Assembly: GCA_043818215.1 (NCBI GenBank)
Contig: JBDRGC010000127.1
Coordinates: forward strand, 20,790 to 84,789
DNA from: JBDRGC01 sp043818215
Lineage (GTDB): Bacteria; Chloroflexota; Anaerolineae; Anaerolineales; UBA11858
Reading direction: 5' to 3'
DNA: 64,000 nucleotides
A program made the translations under genes and the position numbers. The notes beneath the pieces were generated by a model. That model worked only from the letters and a program-made list of their open reading frames with translations, was not told where the DNA came from and did no database searches. Of the stretch, positions 8,135 through 15,497 are shown piece after piece; the first letter of the stretch is position 1, and each line of letters starts with the position of its first letter.

Positions 8135-9475
8135 ATGCTAAAAGAAATTCTCACCCAACTCTATCCCCTCCACCGCACGCTGGCTTGCGACGGTACTGAC
8201 GAAGCCTTGCGCATTGTCGGTGCGCAGATGCCCGCGGCCGCAGGATATGCTATCGAAACCTACACCCCCGGCGCGCCCGTTTGGACGTGGAAGGTGCCGG
8301 AGCGATACATAGTTCACGAGGCTTATCTTGAAACGGAGAACGGCCAGCGCATCGTAGATTTTGCCGACAACCCTCTGCATATCGTTTCGTATTCCCTGCC
8401 CATAGACAAACTTCTTACCTGGGATGAACTCGAATCCCACCTGTATTTCAGCGAGAAACTGCCCCACGCCATCCCCTGGATTTTCAAATATTATCAGCGC
8501 GATTGGGGATTCTGCCTGCCCAAAGACACCTTCGACAAGTTGCCGCGGGATACCCGTTACCGGGCTGTCATCCGCAGCGAGTTTGTCACCGATCCCGATC
8601 ATGGATTCCGCATCTCAACGGGAGTCCTAACCCCTAACCTCCTAACCCCTAACCCCCAAACTCCTAACTCGTATAGTACTAACAACCCCGGCGAATTCTT
8701 CATCTCCTCCCACATCTGCCACCCCATGCAGGCCAACGATGATGCTGCCGGAGTGGTGACGGCCATCGAAGTGGCCCGCCGCCTGGCAGAGAATCCGCTT
8801 CCCCCTGGGTCGATGTCGGTGCGCTTCTGGTTCGGCCCGGAGACCATCGGCACCATCGCTTACCTGGCTCACCACGAAGACCTGATTCCCCAACTCAAGG
8901 GCGGCATCTTCGTGGAGATGACTGGCAACCGCAGCCCCATTGCCTGGCATCACAGCCGCCAACACGACCACCTGCTCGACCGCGTCACAGACTACGTTCT
9001 ACGCAACACGGATCACGTCGAGCGCGATTTCGCCGCCCACCCCGCCAATGACGAACGCGTCATCAACGGCCCCGGCGTCAACGTGCCCTGCATCTCGATC
9101 AACCGCTGGCCCTACGATGAGTACCACACCAGCGATGACAACCTTGACATCATCCACGAAGATATGCTCCAGGAAGCCGCCGACGTGATCGAAGAAATCG
9201 TGCGAATTTATGCCAGCAACTACATACCCAGGCGTACATTCCGCGGACCGGTGTTTCTCTCCGGTCACGGGCTGTGGGTCGATTGGCGCGATAATTGGGA
9301 ACTCAACCGCGCCATCGAAAAAATTATGATGCGCTTCGAGGGACAGCACAGCATTTTCGACATCGCCGAAGAGGTGGGCCTGGATTACTGGGTGGTGCGC
9401 GAATACGTCGAAAAATTCCGGGCTAAGGGTTTTGTGAAAGCGCTGCCTATTCCCGGCGAGTCTCCGGGTTCATAG
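8135..9475 (+). CDS. DUF4910/DUF2172 aminopeptidase-like protein with C-terminal winged helix
   Basis: This 446-residue protein belongs to the M28-like metallopeptidase-fold family common in polysaccharide loci. Visible parts are a DUF2172-type N-terminal segment, ISSHICHPMQANDDAAGVVTAIEVARRL (putative metal ligands His and Asp), FVEMTGNR, GVNVPCISINRWPYDEYHTSDDN, and a final winged-helix stretch IFDIAEEVGLDYWVVREYVEKF. Residues 163-185 (LTPNLLTPNPQTPN) are encoded by a tandem array and precede the first metal motif. The last 123 codons were duplicated at 11385-11753. The function in glycan assembly is not established. Confidence 0.75.
   Translation: MLKEILTQLYPLHRTLACDGTDEALRIVGAQMPAAAGYAIETYTPGAPVWTWKVPERYIVHEAYLETENGQRIVDFADNPLHIVSYSLPIDKLLTWDELESHLYFSEKLPHAIPWIFKYYQRDWGFCLPKDTFDKLPRDTRYRAVIRSEFVTDPDHGFRISTGVLTPNLLTPNPQTPNSYSTNNPGEFFISSHICHPMQANDDAAGVVTAIEVARRLAENPLPPGSMSVRFWFGPETIGTIAYLAHHEDLIPQLKGGIFVEMTGNRSPIAWHHSRQHDHLLDRVTDYVLRNTDHVERDFAAHPANDERVINGPGVNVPCISINRWPYDEYHTSDDNLDIIHEDMLQEAADVIEEIVRIYASNYIPRRTFRGPVFLSGHGLWVDWRDNWELNRAIEKIMMRFEGQHSIFDIAEEVGLDYWVVREYVEKFRAKGFVKALPIPGESPGS
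8622..8690 (+). repeat. Tandem array in frame inside the DUF4910 gene
   Basis: CCTAACCCCTAACCTCCTAACC-type units encode about 20 residues (LTPN repeats) without breaking the frame. The insertion lies just before the ISSHICHP metal motif. Confidence 0.82.
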
Positions 9476-9477
9476 GG

Positions 9478-9483
9478 TATACT
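9478..9483 (+). promoter_or_regulatory. -10 box for a leaderless MNT transcript
   Basis: TATACT is followed by six bases and the ATG at 9490. The duplicate copy at 11756-11761 keeps the same arrangement. The box starts 3 bases after the DUF4910 stop. Confidence 0.5.
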
Positions 9484-9489
9484 TGAAGC

Positions 9490-9861
9490 ATGAGCGCGAC
9501 TTCGACACTTAAACCTATCGAAATGGATTTAGATACCTGGAAGACCAGTTTAGAATTGGAACTGGCGCGCTTTGTGGAGCTGGTCATCAATCGTTTCGAT
9601 CCCCAGAGGATAATTTTATTTGGCTCATTAGCTCAGGATAATCCAAAGGTTTGGTCAGATATTGATGTGATAGTCATTCGAGAAACGGATGCTCGTTTTA
9701 TAGACCGCGGCCTGGAAATTCGGAGTGCATTTCATCCGCGAGTGGGCATGGATATTTTAGTTTATACTCCCGAAGAGTTCGAACACTTATGTGTTGAGCG
9801 GATATTCTTCCGACAAGAAATTCTTGAAAAAGGGAAGGTACTATATGAGCAGCGCTACTAA
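9490..9861 (+). CDS. MNT-domain nucleotidyltransferase (putative antitoxin), copy A
   Basis: This 123-residue minimal nucleotidyltransferase of the polymerase-beta superfamily carries the motif IILFGSLAQDNPKVWSDIDVIVI (GS then D-x-D). MGMDILVYTPEEFEHL-like sequence and EILEKGKVLY close the domain. MNT proteins of this kind pair with HEPN proteins. In characterised type VII systems they inactivate the HEPN toxin by adenylylation; here that is inferred. It overlaps the HEPN gene by 17 bases. The copy B protein at 11768 is clearly diverged although its flanks are nearly identical. Confidence 0.85.
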   Translation: MSATSTLKPIEMDLDTWKTSLELELARFVELVINRFDPQRIILFGSLAQDNPKVWSDIDVIVIRETDARFIDRGLEIRSAFHPRVGMDILVYTPEEFEHLCVERIFFRQEILEKGKVLYEQRY

Positions 9862-10243
9862 TTGGTTGCAATTTGCTCGTGAGGATCTCCGAGTAGCAGA
9901 ATGGGCACTTGACGAGACAATTAATAATCAAGCTTGTTTTCATTCGCAACAATGTGTGGAGAAATCTCTCAAAGCCTGGTTGGTGAGTCAGGGGAAAGCT
10001 CCGCCTCGCGTTCATCAGTTGGCGACACTGCTTTCATTGATCCCTGGTGAACTTGTAGATGATCTCATAGATGGTATTGAGCTTTTGGACCAATTTTATA
10101 TCCCTACGCGTTATCCTGATGCGCTTGTAAGCTCGTTGCCTGATGGTCCGCCAAGCGATCACCAAGCGAGGCATGCCGTAGTGACTGCTCGCAAAGTTCT
10201 CCAACGCGTCGAACAACATATTTCCACCCAACCATCCCGTTGA
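9845..10243 (+). CDS. HEPN-domain protein (putative toxin), copy A
   Basis: This 132-residue helical HEPN protein shows FAREDLRVAEWAL, CFHSQQCVEKSLKAWLVSQG, PPRVHQLATLLSLIPG and YIPTRYPDAL, all typical of the small HEPN family. HEPN toxins are RNases; the R-x-H segment here is shorter than the classic R-x4-6-H, so activity is uncertain. The start at 9845 (MSSATNW) overlaps the MNT end and matches copy B. Its TGA overlaps the TTG of the truncated SpsF fragment that follows. Confidence 0.82.
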   Translation: MSSATNWLQFAREDLRVAEWALDETINNQACFHSQQCVEKSLKAWLVSQGKAPPRVHQLATLLSLIPGELVDDLIDGIELLDQFYIPTRYPDALVSSLPDGPPSDHQARHAVVTARKVLQRVEQHISTQPSR

Positions 10244-10350
10244 TTCATCTCCCCTCACCCCTCACCCCTCTTCCCTCTCCAAATATCATCGCCATCGTCC
10301 AGGCCCGAATAGACTCTTCTCGCCTGCCGGGCAAAGTGCTGCTCGACATC
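10240..10350 (+). pseudogene. 5' fragment of the SpsF-like gene (duplicate)
   Basis: Thirty-seven codons (QARIDSSRLPGKVLLDI) match the first 37 of the intact gene at 12518, then homology ends abruptly at base 10350. The frame continues with unrelated sequence to a stop at 10494. It marks the left junction of the inserted DUF433/DUF5615 segment and the right end of a 1244-bp duplication (9107-10350 against 11385-12628). Confidence 0.85.
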
Positions 10351-10407
10351 AGGGCGAGATACCCTGGCACCGCCCGCCATACCATCCAGGTACAGGACAT
10401 CGTCCCG

Positions 10408-10592
10408 ATACCTATGCAGGTACTGCGCACTTGCGCCGCACGCAGTGTAGGTGTGGAAACCTGTCCTGAGTGTATCGAAAGGTCTCGGCTATAGACCCTA
10501 ACTTTTGAAGAGGATACAAAATTTTATTGTATTCCTTTACCCCTTCGGGGCACAGGTATGTGTTACTTCGTGCGCAGTGCCTGCATAGGTAT
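10408..10592. repeat. Palindromic element with 23-bp arms
   Basis: The arm at 10408-10430 (ATACCTATGCAGG...GCGCAC) and the arm at 10570-10592 are reverse complements with 22 of 23 matches, 139 bases apart. A related ACCTATGCAGGTA and ACTGCGCAC arrangement recurs near 44414-44450, beside another cassette. The size and arms are MITE-like. The gap 10351-10711 holds no other gene. Confidence 0.65.
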
Positions 10593-10711
10593 ACTTTGTG
10601 GTTGGCCCCTTTTTGGTTCCGGCCTGTCCCTGTGTATTTCGGGGGTATGTCCGGGTTAGAGTAGACTTGAAATAGATGTTTTGATATGCCGCTATTGTGC
10701 AGGAGGCGTTT

Positions 10712-11023
10712 ATGTTAGTTGACACGCGATACGAACACGTAATCATGGATGAAGCCAATGTGCCTATAATAACAGGGACAAATACTAAGGTAGTTGAACT
10801 TGTTTTGGATAATATTGCCTACGGTTGGAGTCCTGAAGAACTTCATTTCCAACATCCTGAGTTAACGTTAGGGCAGATATATTCGGCGCTATCTTACTAC
10901 TGGGACCACAAAGAAGAGCTTGATCAAGACATCGAGCGTCGTCTTCAACGCGTCAACCATATTCGGGAAGCAGCGCAGCAACTACCCCTGGAAACCCGGT
11001 TGAAGACAGCGATGGCAGCCTGA
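10712..11023 (+). CDS. DUF433 protein (putative antitoxin)
   Basis: This 103-residue protein has the DUF433 helix-turn-helix layout: HVIMDEANVPIITGTNTKVVELV, then YGWSPEELHFQHPELTLGQIYSALSYYWDHKEELD. DUF433 proteins commonly precede DUF5615/PIN-like proteins and are thought to be antitoxins. I choose the ATG at 10712 because AGGAGG ends 6 bases before it; an upstream GTG at 10697 would swallow that RBS. It overlaps the next gene by one base (TGATG). Confidence 0.78.
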   Translation: MLVDTRYEHVIMDEANVPIITGTNTKVVELVLDNIAYGWSPEELHFQHPELTLGQIYSALSYYWDHKEELDQDIERRLQRVNHIREAAQQLPLETRLKTAMAA

Positions 11024-11370
11024 TGGCGATCAAGTTTTACATGGACCATCATGTGCCGCGCGCGATCACGAACGGCCTCCGGCTGCGTGATGTAAATGTG
11101 ATAACTGCTTACGAAGATGGAACCAGCAGATTTGATGACCCAGACCTGTTGGATCGAGCGGGCGCATTAGGACGCGTGCTATTCACCCGCGATGATGATC
11201 TCCTCGTGGAGGCAGCCCGACGACAGCGAAGTGGCATTTCGTTTCAAGGTGTGATCTATGCTCATCAACTCCATGTCACCATAGGTGTTTGCATTCGTGA
11301 TTTGGAAACCATTGCCAAGATTGGGGAATCTGACGATTTGATGAGTGGAGTGATATTTTTGCCCCTTTAA
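11023..11370 (+). CDS. DUF5615 PIN-like protein (putative toxin)
   Basis: This 115-residue protein begins MAIKFYMDHHVPRAITNGLR and contains AYEDGTSRFDDPDLLDRAGALGRVLFTRDDDLL, the acidic Mut7-C/PIN-like signature (Asp-8, FDDPDLL, TRDDD). It is paired with the DUF433 protein just upstream, as in many VapBC-like modules. The pair is the only coding content of the segment inserted between the two duplicate copies. Confidence 0.78.
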   Translation: MAIKFYMDHHVPRAITNGLRLRDVNVITAYEDGTSRFDDPDLLDRAGALGRVLFTRDDDLLVEAARRQRSGISFQGVIYAHQLHVTIGVCIRDLETIAKIGESDDLMSGVIFLPL

Positions 11371-11384
11371 AGTCGAATAACCTT

Positions 11385-11753
11385 TGGCCCTACGATGAGT
11401 ACCACACCAGCGATGATAACCTTGACATAATCCACGAAGATATGCTCCAGGGAGCCGCCGACGTGATCGAAGAAATCGTGCGAATTTATGCCAGCAACTA
11501 CATCCCCAGGCGCACATTCCGCGGGCCGGTGTTTCTCTCCGGTCACGGGCTGTGGGTCGATTGGCGCGATAATTGGGAACTCAACCGCGCCATCGAAAAA
11601 ATTATGATGCGCTTCGAGGGCCAGCACAGCATTTTCGACATCGCCGCAGACGTGGGTCTGGATTACTGGGTGGTGCGTGAATACGTCGAAAAATTTCGGG
11701 ATAAGGCTCTTGTGAAAGCGCTGCCTATTCCCGGCGAGTCTCCGGGTTCATAG
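11385..11753 (+). pseudogene. Duplicated 3' end of the DUF4910 gene
   Basis: The sequence is nearly identical to the last 123 codons of the DUF4910 gene (9107-9475), beginning at WPYDEYHTSDDN and ending with the same stop. There is no start codon before an internal ATG. By eye only scattered substitutions separate the copies, so the duplication looks recent. Confidence 0.9.
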
Positions 11754-11755
11754 GG

Positions 11756-11761
11756 TATACT
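11756..11761 (+). promoter_or_regulatory. -10 box for a leaderless MNT transcript, copy B
   Basis: TATACT, six bases, then ATG at 11768. Box and spacing are conserved with copy A at 9478. Confidence 0.5.
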
Positions 11762-11767
11762 TGAACC

Positions 11768-12130
11768 ATGAGTACTTTACAGACCCTTGAACCAATTGAG
11801 ATGGATTTGAATACATGGAAGGCTCGCCTGGAGTCCGAATTGGCGCGTTTTGTGGACTTAATTATCGAACATTTCTCGCCGAAGAAGATCATCTTATTTG
11901 GCTCATTCGCGGAAGGGAAACCGCGGATCTGGTCTGATATTGATTTGGTAGTGATCAAAGAAACAGATGATCGCTTTCTGGATCGTTCGAAAGATTTACT
12001 TCCTTTACTGATGCCGCGTGTTGGCTTAGACCTCATTGTTTACACGCCAGCAGAATTTGACCAATTATGCCAGGAACGTAAATTCTTCCAAGATGAAATC
12101 TTGGAAAAAGGGAAAGTGTTGTATGGGTAG
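11768..12130 (+). CDS. MNT-domain nucleotidyltransferase (putative antitoxin), copy B
   Basis: This 120-residue paralogue of the protein at 9490 keeps the catalytic motif IILFGSFAEGKPRIWSDIDLVVI and EILEKGKVLYG. Middle segments differ strongly (RSKDLLPLLMPRVGLDLIVY against RGLEIRSAFHPRVGMDILVY). I estimate about 60 percent identity by eye. It overlaps HEPN copy B by 8 bases. Confidence 0.85.
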   Translation: MSTLQTLEPIEMDLNTWKARLESELARFVDLIIEHFSPKKIILFGSFAEGKPRIWSDIDLVVIKETDDRFLDRSKDLLPLLMPRVGLDLIVYTPAEFDQLCQERKFFQDEILEKGKVLYG

Positions 12131-12521
12131 CCCCACTGATTGGCTTTATTTTGCTCGTGAAGATCTTCGTGTGGCAGAATTGACGCTATCGAATGAGATT
12201 TACAACCAGGTATGTTTCCACTCTCAACAATGTTGTGAGAAGGCTCTCAAAGCCTGGCTTGCTCATCAAGGTATTGAATCGCCGAGAAAACATCAATTGA
12301 GTGTGCTATTGGCCCTTTCGACGATTGATATTTTTGCAGAGTTAGGTGGGGATATCGTTCGTCTTGATCGTTTTTACATTCCCACTCGCTATCCTGACGT
12401 GCTGGCAGGTTCACTTCCTGAGGGACTTCCAAATAAAGCAAATGCCGAGGAAGCTATTGATACTGCTCGCAAAGTTCTCCACCGCGTCGAACAACATATT
12501 TCCACCCAACCCTCCCGTTGA
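12123..12521 (+). CDS. HEPN-domain protein (putative toxin), copy B
   Basis: This 132-residue HEPN protein shows FAREDLRVAELTLSN, CFHSQQCCEKALKAWLAHQG, ESPRKHQLSVLLAL and YIPTRYPDVLAGSLPEG. Its length equals copy A. The last about 20 codons (ARKVLHRVEQHISTQPSR) are almost identical to copy A, whereas the middle is diverged. Its TGA overlaps the TTG start of the SpsF-like gene, so the cytidylyltransferase is translationally coupled to a toxin-type gene. Confidence 0.82.
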   Translation: MGSPTDWLYFAREDLRVAELTLSNEIYNQVCFHSQQCCEKALKAWLAHQGIESPRKHQLSVLLALSTIDIFAELGGDIVRLDRFYIPTRYPDVLAGSLPEGLPNKANAEEAIDTARKVLHRVEQHISTQPSR

Positions 12522-13447
12522 TTCATCTCCCCTCACCTCTCTCCCCTCTTCCCTCTCCAAATATCATTGCCATCATTCAGGCTCGCATGGACTCATCACG
12601 CTTGCCGGGAAAAGTGCTGCTCGATATCGGCGGTCGTCCGATGCTCCAGTGGGTCGTCGAGCGCACCCGCCGCGCCAAAACCGTGGACGAAGTCATCGTC
12701 GCCACCACCACCGACCCATCCGACGATGCCGTAGCCCAATTTTGCGAGGCCAAAGGTTACCCCGTCACCCGCGGCAGCATCCACGATGTGCTGGATCGCT
12801 ACTACCAGACCGCCCGGCAATTCAAAGCCGACGTCATCGTGCGCATCACTGCCGATTGTCCGCTGATTGACCCCGCGCTGGTGGACGGGACGGTGTTCTC
12901 GTTATTTGAGATTGGAGATTGGAGATTGAAAGCCGAATCTCCAATCTCAAATCTCAAATCCCCGATTTTTGACTTCGTCGCCAACCGCCTCCCGCCTCCC
13001 TGGGGACGCACCTACCCCATCGGCCTCGACACCGAAGTTTTTACATTCGATGCTCTGGAACGTGCCTGGAAGCGAGCTATCGCCAGACACCACCGCGAAC
13101 ATGTCACCCCCTATTTTTACGAAGACACTCCTGTCGATCATTTGAAATTCAGTGTGCAGGGATCGGAATTTTCCAGCGCCATGACACTTGATGGACTCCA
13201 CATCGCCTTGCTCCACCACGACCCCGACTACGGCCGCCTGCGCTGGACGGTGGACACCCCCGCGGATTTGGAACTGGTGCGCGCTATTGTGGCCCATTTC
13301 GATAGCCGCGACGACTTCACCTGGCAGGATGTGCTGGCTATCTTCGAGCGCGAGCCGGAACTGGCGCAAATCAACGCCAGCGTGCGGCACAAGACACACT
13401 TGGATGTGGACGATAGGTCAGTAAATCAGGAAGCAGTAAATCAGTAA
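12518..13447 (+). CDS. SpsF-like cytidylyltransferase family protein
   Basis: This 309-residue member of the SpsF/CMP-sugar synthetase family has IIAIIQARMDSSRLPGKVLL (nucleotide-binding P-loop-like motif), DEVIVATTTDPSDDAV, RITADCPLIDPALVD and RWTVDTPADLELVRAI. It probably activates a sugar with CTP, or belongs to the related polysaccharide SpsF group. The start is a TTG at 12518 within a CCCCTCTCC repeat leader; no later start would keep the first strand. Residues 129-148 come from an in-frame hairpin repeat. The C-terminus (VNQEAVNQ) is repeat-encoded. Confidence 0.78.
   Translation: MIHLPSPLSPLPSPNIIAIIQARMDSSRLPGKVLLDIGGRPMLQWVVERTRRAKTVDEVIVATTTDPSDDAVAQFCEAKGYPVTRGSIHDVLDRYYQTARQFKADVIVRITADCPLIDPALVDGTVFSLFEIGDWRLKAESPISNLKSPIFDFVANRLPPPWGRTYPIGLDTEVFTFDALERAWKRAIARHHREHVTPYFYEDTPVDHLKFSVQGSEFSSAMTLDGLHIALLHHDPDYGRLRWTVDTPADLELVRAIVAHFDSRDDFTWQDVLAIFEREPELAQINASVRHKTHLDVDDRSVNQEAVNQ
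12903..12962 (+). repeat. Hairpin-forming 7-bp array in frame inside the SpsF-like gene
   Basis: GAGATTGGAGATTGGAGATTG runs into AAAGCCG and then AATCTCCAATCTCAAATCTC. The two arms pair almost completely. The array adds about 20 residues (GDWRLKAESPISNLKS) without a frameshift. Confidence 0.88.
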
Positions 13448-13632
13448 ATCAGGAAACCAGGAAACCAGGAATCAGTAGATCAGGATGCCAGGGAAGACTG
13501 ATTTACTGATCTACTGATCTACTGATCTACTGATCTACTGATTTACTGATCTACTGATTTACTGATCTACTGATCTACTGATTTACTGATTTACTGATCT
13601 ACTGATCTACTGATCTACTGATCTACTAACCT
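13427..13632. repeat. 8-bp array with inverted arm (CAGTAAAT / ATTTACTG type)
   Basis: CAGTAAATCAGGAAACCAGG units cover 13427-13490. They are followed by about fifteen ATCTACTG/ATTTACTG units to 13632. The array overlaps the last codons of the SpsF-like gene and ends at the RBS region of the next gene. Confidence 0.9.
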
Positions 13633-13633
13633 C

Positions 13634-14593
13634 ATGCCCTCCCTCACCATCTTCACCGCCCCCAAACCATTCACCGACCCGCATATCAACATCATCCAGC
13701 GCAATGCCATCCAATCGTTGCTGCATTTGAATGATAGTGTTGCTCCAGGCGAGTCCGTGACTCGCCGGCCTGGGCACGCCCCCGATCACGGATCGGCTGG
13801 GAGCAACCCGGTGCAAGTTATTCTGGTTGGCGATGAAGACGGTCTGGCTGAGACCGCGGCGGAATTTGCCGTGTTGCATCTGCCAGATGTGGCGCGCAAC
13901 GAATGGGGCACGCCGTTGGTCAGCTCGATTTTTGCCCTGGCGCGTGAGGCCAGTGAGGGACCGCTGCTGGCTTATGTCAACGCCGATATTTTGCTGAGGC
14001 CCGATTTTGTGGAGACAGCCCGCACAGTAGCCTCTCAGGTCGAGAAATTTCTGGTGGTGGGGCAGCGCTGGGATCTGGCTGTCACGCAGGACTTGGCCTT
14101 CACCCCAAACTGGGATCAGCGGCTCCGGGTGGAGGTTCAGTCCCGAGGGGAATTGCACGCCCCTGCGGGCAGCGATTATTTCATCTTCCCCCGGTCAATT
14201 TTCACAGATATACCCGATTTCGCCATCGGCCGCGCTGGCTGGGATAATTGGATGATCTATTGCGCTCTGCAAAACCGCTGGCCGGTGGTGGATGCCACCG
14301 CAGCGTTGATGATCGTGCATCAAAACCACGATTACAGTCATCTGCCCGGCGGCGTGGCTCACTACGATCTCGAAGAGACGCAGATCAATGCTTCCCTGGG
14401 GGGCGGGATGCGCAATATGTACATGACTCTGGACGCCAGCCATGAATTTGTGGGGGGACGGGTGCGGCGGGCGCGCCCCAGCCGGGCACGTATCCTGCGG
14501 AGGTTAGAGCGGTGGATGTACCCAGTTTTGCGCACAGGCATACGCTGGACTTTCACCCGTTACCTGCGGCGTTGGCGTCGCAAAGTGATGTGA
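13634..14593 (+). CDS. GT-A-like nucleotide-sugar transferase
   Basis: This 319-residue protein begins LTIFTAPKPFTDPHINIIQRNAIQSLLHL, a layout seen in glycosyltransferase-like proteins of surface loci. LLAYVNADILLRPDF gives a D-x-D-like NAD segment, FPRSIF and GRAGWDNWMIYCAL follow, and the C-terminus is strongly basic (RARPSRARILRRL). Residues 36-57 are encoded by a palindromic insert. The family is recognised only loosely; the acceptor is unknown. Confidence 0.62.
   Translation: MPSLTIFTAPKPFTDPHINIIQRNAIQSLLHLNDSVAPGESVTRRPGHAPDHGSAGSNPVQVILVGDEDGLAETAAEFAVLHLPDVARNEWGTPLVSSIFALAREASEGPLLAYVNADILLRPDFVETARTVASQVEKFLVVGQRWDLAVTQDLAFTPNWDQRLRVEVQSRGELHAPAGSDYFIFPRSIFTDIPDFAIGRAGWDNWMIYCALQNRWPVVDATAALMIVHQNHDYSHLPGGVAHYDLEETQINASLGGGMRNMYMTLDASHEFVGGRVRRARPSRARILRRLERWMYPVLRTGIRWTFTRYLRRWRRKVM
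13740..13805 (+). repeat. Palindromic element in frame inside the GT-A-like gene
   Basis: Two nested hairpins are visible: CCAGGCGAGTC with GACTCGC...CCTGG, and CCGATC with GATCGG. The outer ends GCTCCAG and CTGGGAGC also pair. The insert encodes an Arg/Pro/Gly-rich stretch and does not resemble the 7-8 bp arrays. Confidence 0.7.
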
Positions 14594-14597
14594 ACTG

Positions 14598-15497
14598 ATG
14601 CCTGAAATTGTGAAGTGTTGCCCCCTGTGTGGCAGCCAACTGAGCCGCTTCTTCGACCGGCGGGAATTCCGCGGTCACGAAGTGGTCAACCGGATTTGCG
14701 GAAACTGTGGGCTGGTGTACCAATCCCCGCGCATGATAGCCGCGGAACTGGATGATTTCTACGCCCGCGAGTACCGACAGGTTTATCAGGGGGAGGCTGG
14801 CCCGACCCCCAAGGACTTATTCGTCCAAAGTGGGCGTGCGGATGCGTTGCTGAGGTTGGTGGGTGATTCCATTAATGAGGTGAATCGCCACCTTGACATT
14901 GGCTGCTCCGCCGGAGTGCTGCTGGCTCGCTTCCGAGAGCGCTACCACTGCGATGTGGCCGGCGTGGAACCCGGGGCGGCATACCGCTCCTATGCCCAGG
15001 CGCAGGGACTGTCGGTTTACCCCGATCTCGCCGACATGCAGGCTGCCGGCGGAGCTTGTTTCGACCTCGTCAGTATGGCGCATGTTTTAGAGCATATCCC
15101 GGCCCCGGTTGAATATCTGGCGGATTTGCGCGCAGATATTTTGACCCCCGATGGCTGGCTGCTGATCGAGGTGCCTAACCTGTACTGTCATGACAGCTTT
15201 GAGATCGCCCACACAACATCTTTCAGCGGGCATACGCTGCGCCAGACTATCGAAAAGGCTGGTCTCGAGGTTGTCAAACTGAAAAAACACGGTCTGCCGC
15301 GCTCGGAGTTACTGCCCTTGTATTTGACGGTGCTGGCGCGGCCCCGTAGAGTGGCTTTCGAAGTTGATCTACAGCGTGAGCACAGCGTGGCTCTCAAACG
15401 ACGCATTGGCATGTTCTGGCGGCGCGTGGTGCAGAAACTATTTCCCCGCCGGGCGTGGATACCGCTGAAGAAAATGGAGAACAGAGACACACGATGA
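14598..15497 (+). CDS. Class I SAM methyltransferase with N-terminal zinc ribbon
   Basis: This 299-residue protein starts with a zinc-ribbon-like CCPLCGSQL...RICGNCGLVYQSPRM (four cysteines, residues 6-40). The methyltransferase core is HLDIGCSAGVLLARFRERY (motif I), VAGVEPGAAYRSYAQ, LVSMAHVLEHIPAPVEYLADL and LLIEVPNL. This Methyltransf_23 layout is typical of sugar O- or C-methyltransferases in glycan loci. It starts 4 bases after the previous stop and overlaps the lipoprotein start by 4 bases (ATGA). Confidence 0.8.
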   Translation: MPEIVKCCPLCGSQLSRFFDRREFRGHEVVNRICGNCGLVYQSPRMIAAELDDFYAREYRQVYQGEAGPTPKDLFVQSGRADALLRLVGDSINEVNRHLDIGCSAGVLLARFRERYHCDVAGVEPGAAYRSYAQAQGLSVYPDLADMQAAGGACFDLVSMAHVLEHIPAPVEYLADLRADILTPDGWLLIEVPNLYCHDSFEIAHTTSFSGHTLRQTIEKAGLEVVKLKKHGLPRSELLPLYLTVLARPRRVAFEVDLQREHSVALKRRIGMFWRRVVQKLFPRRAWIPLKKMENRDTR

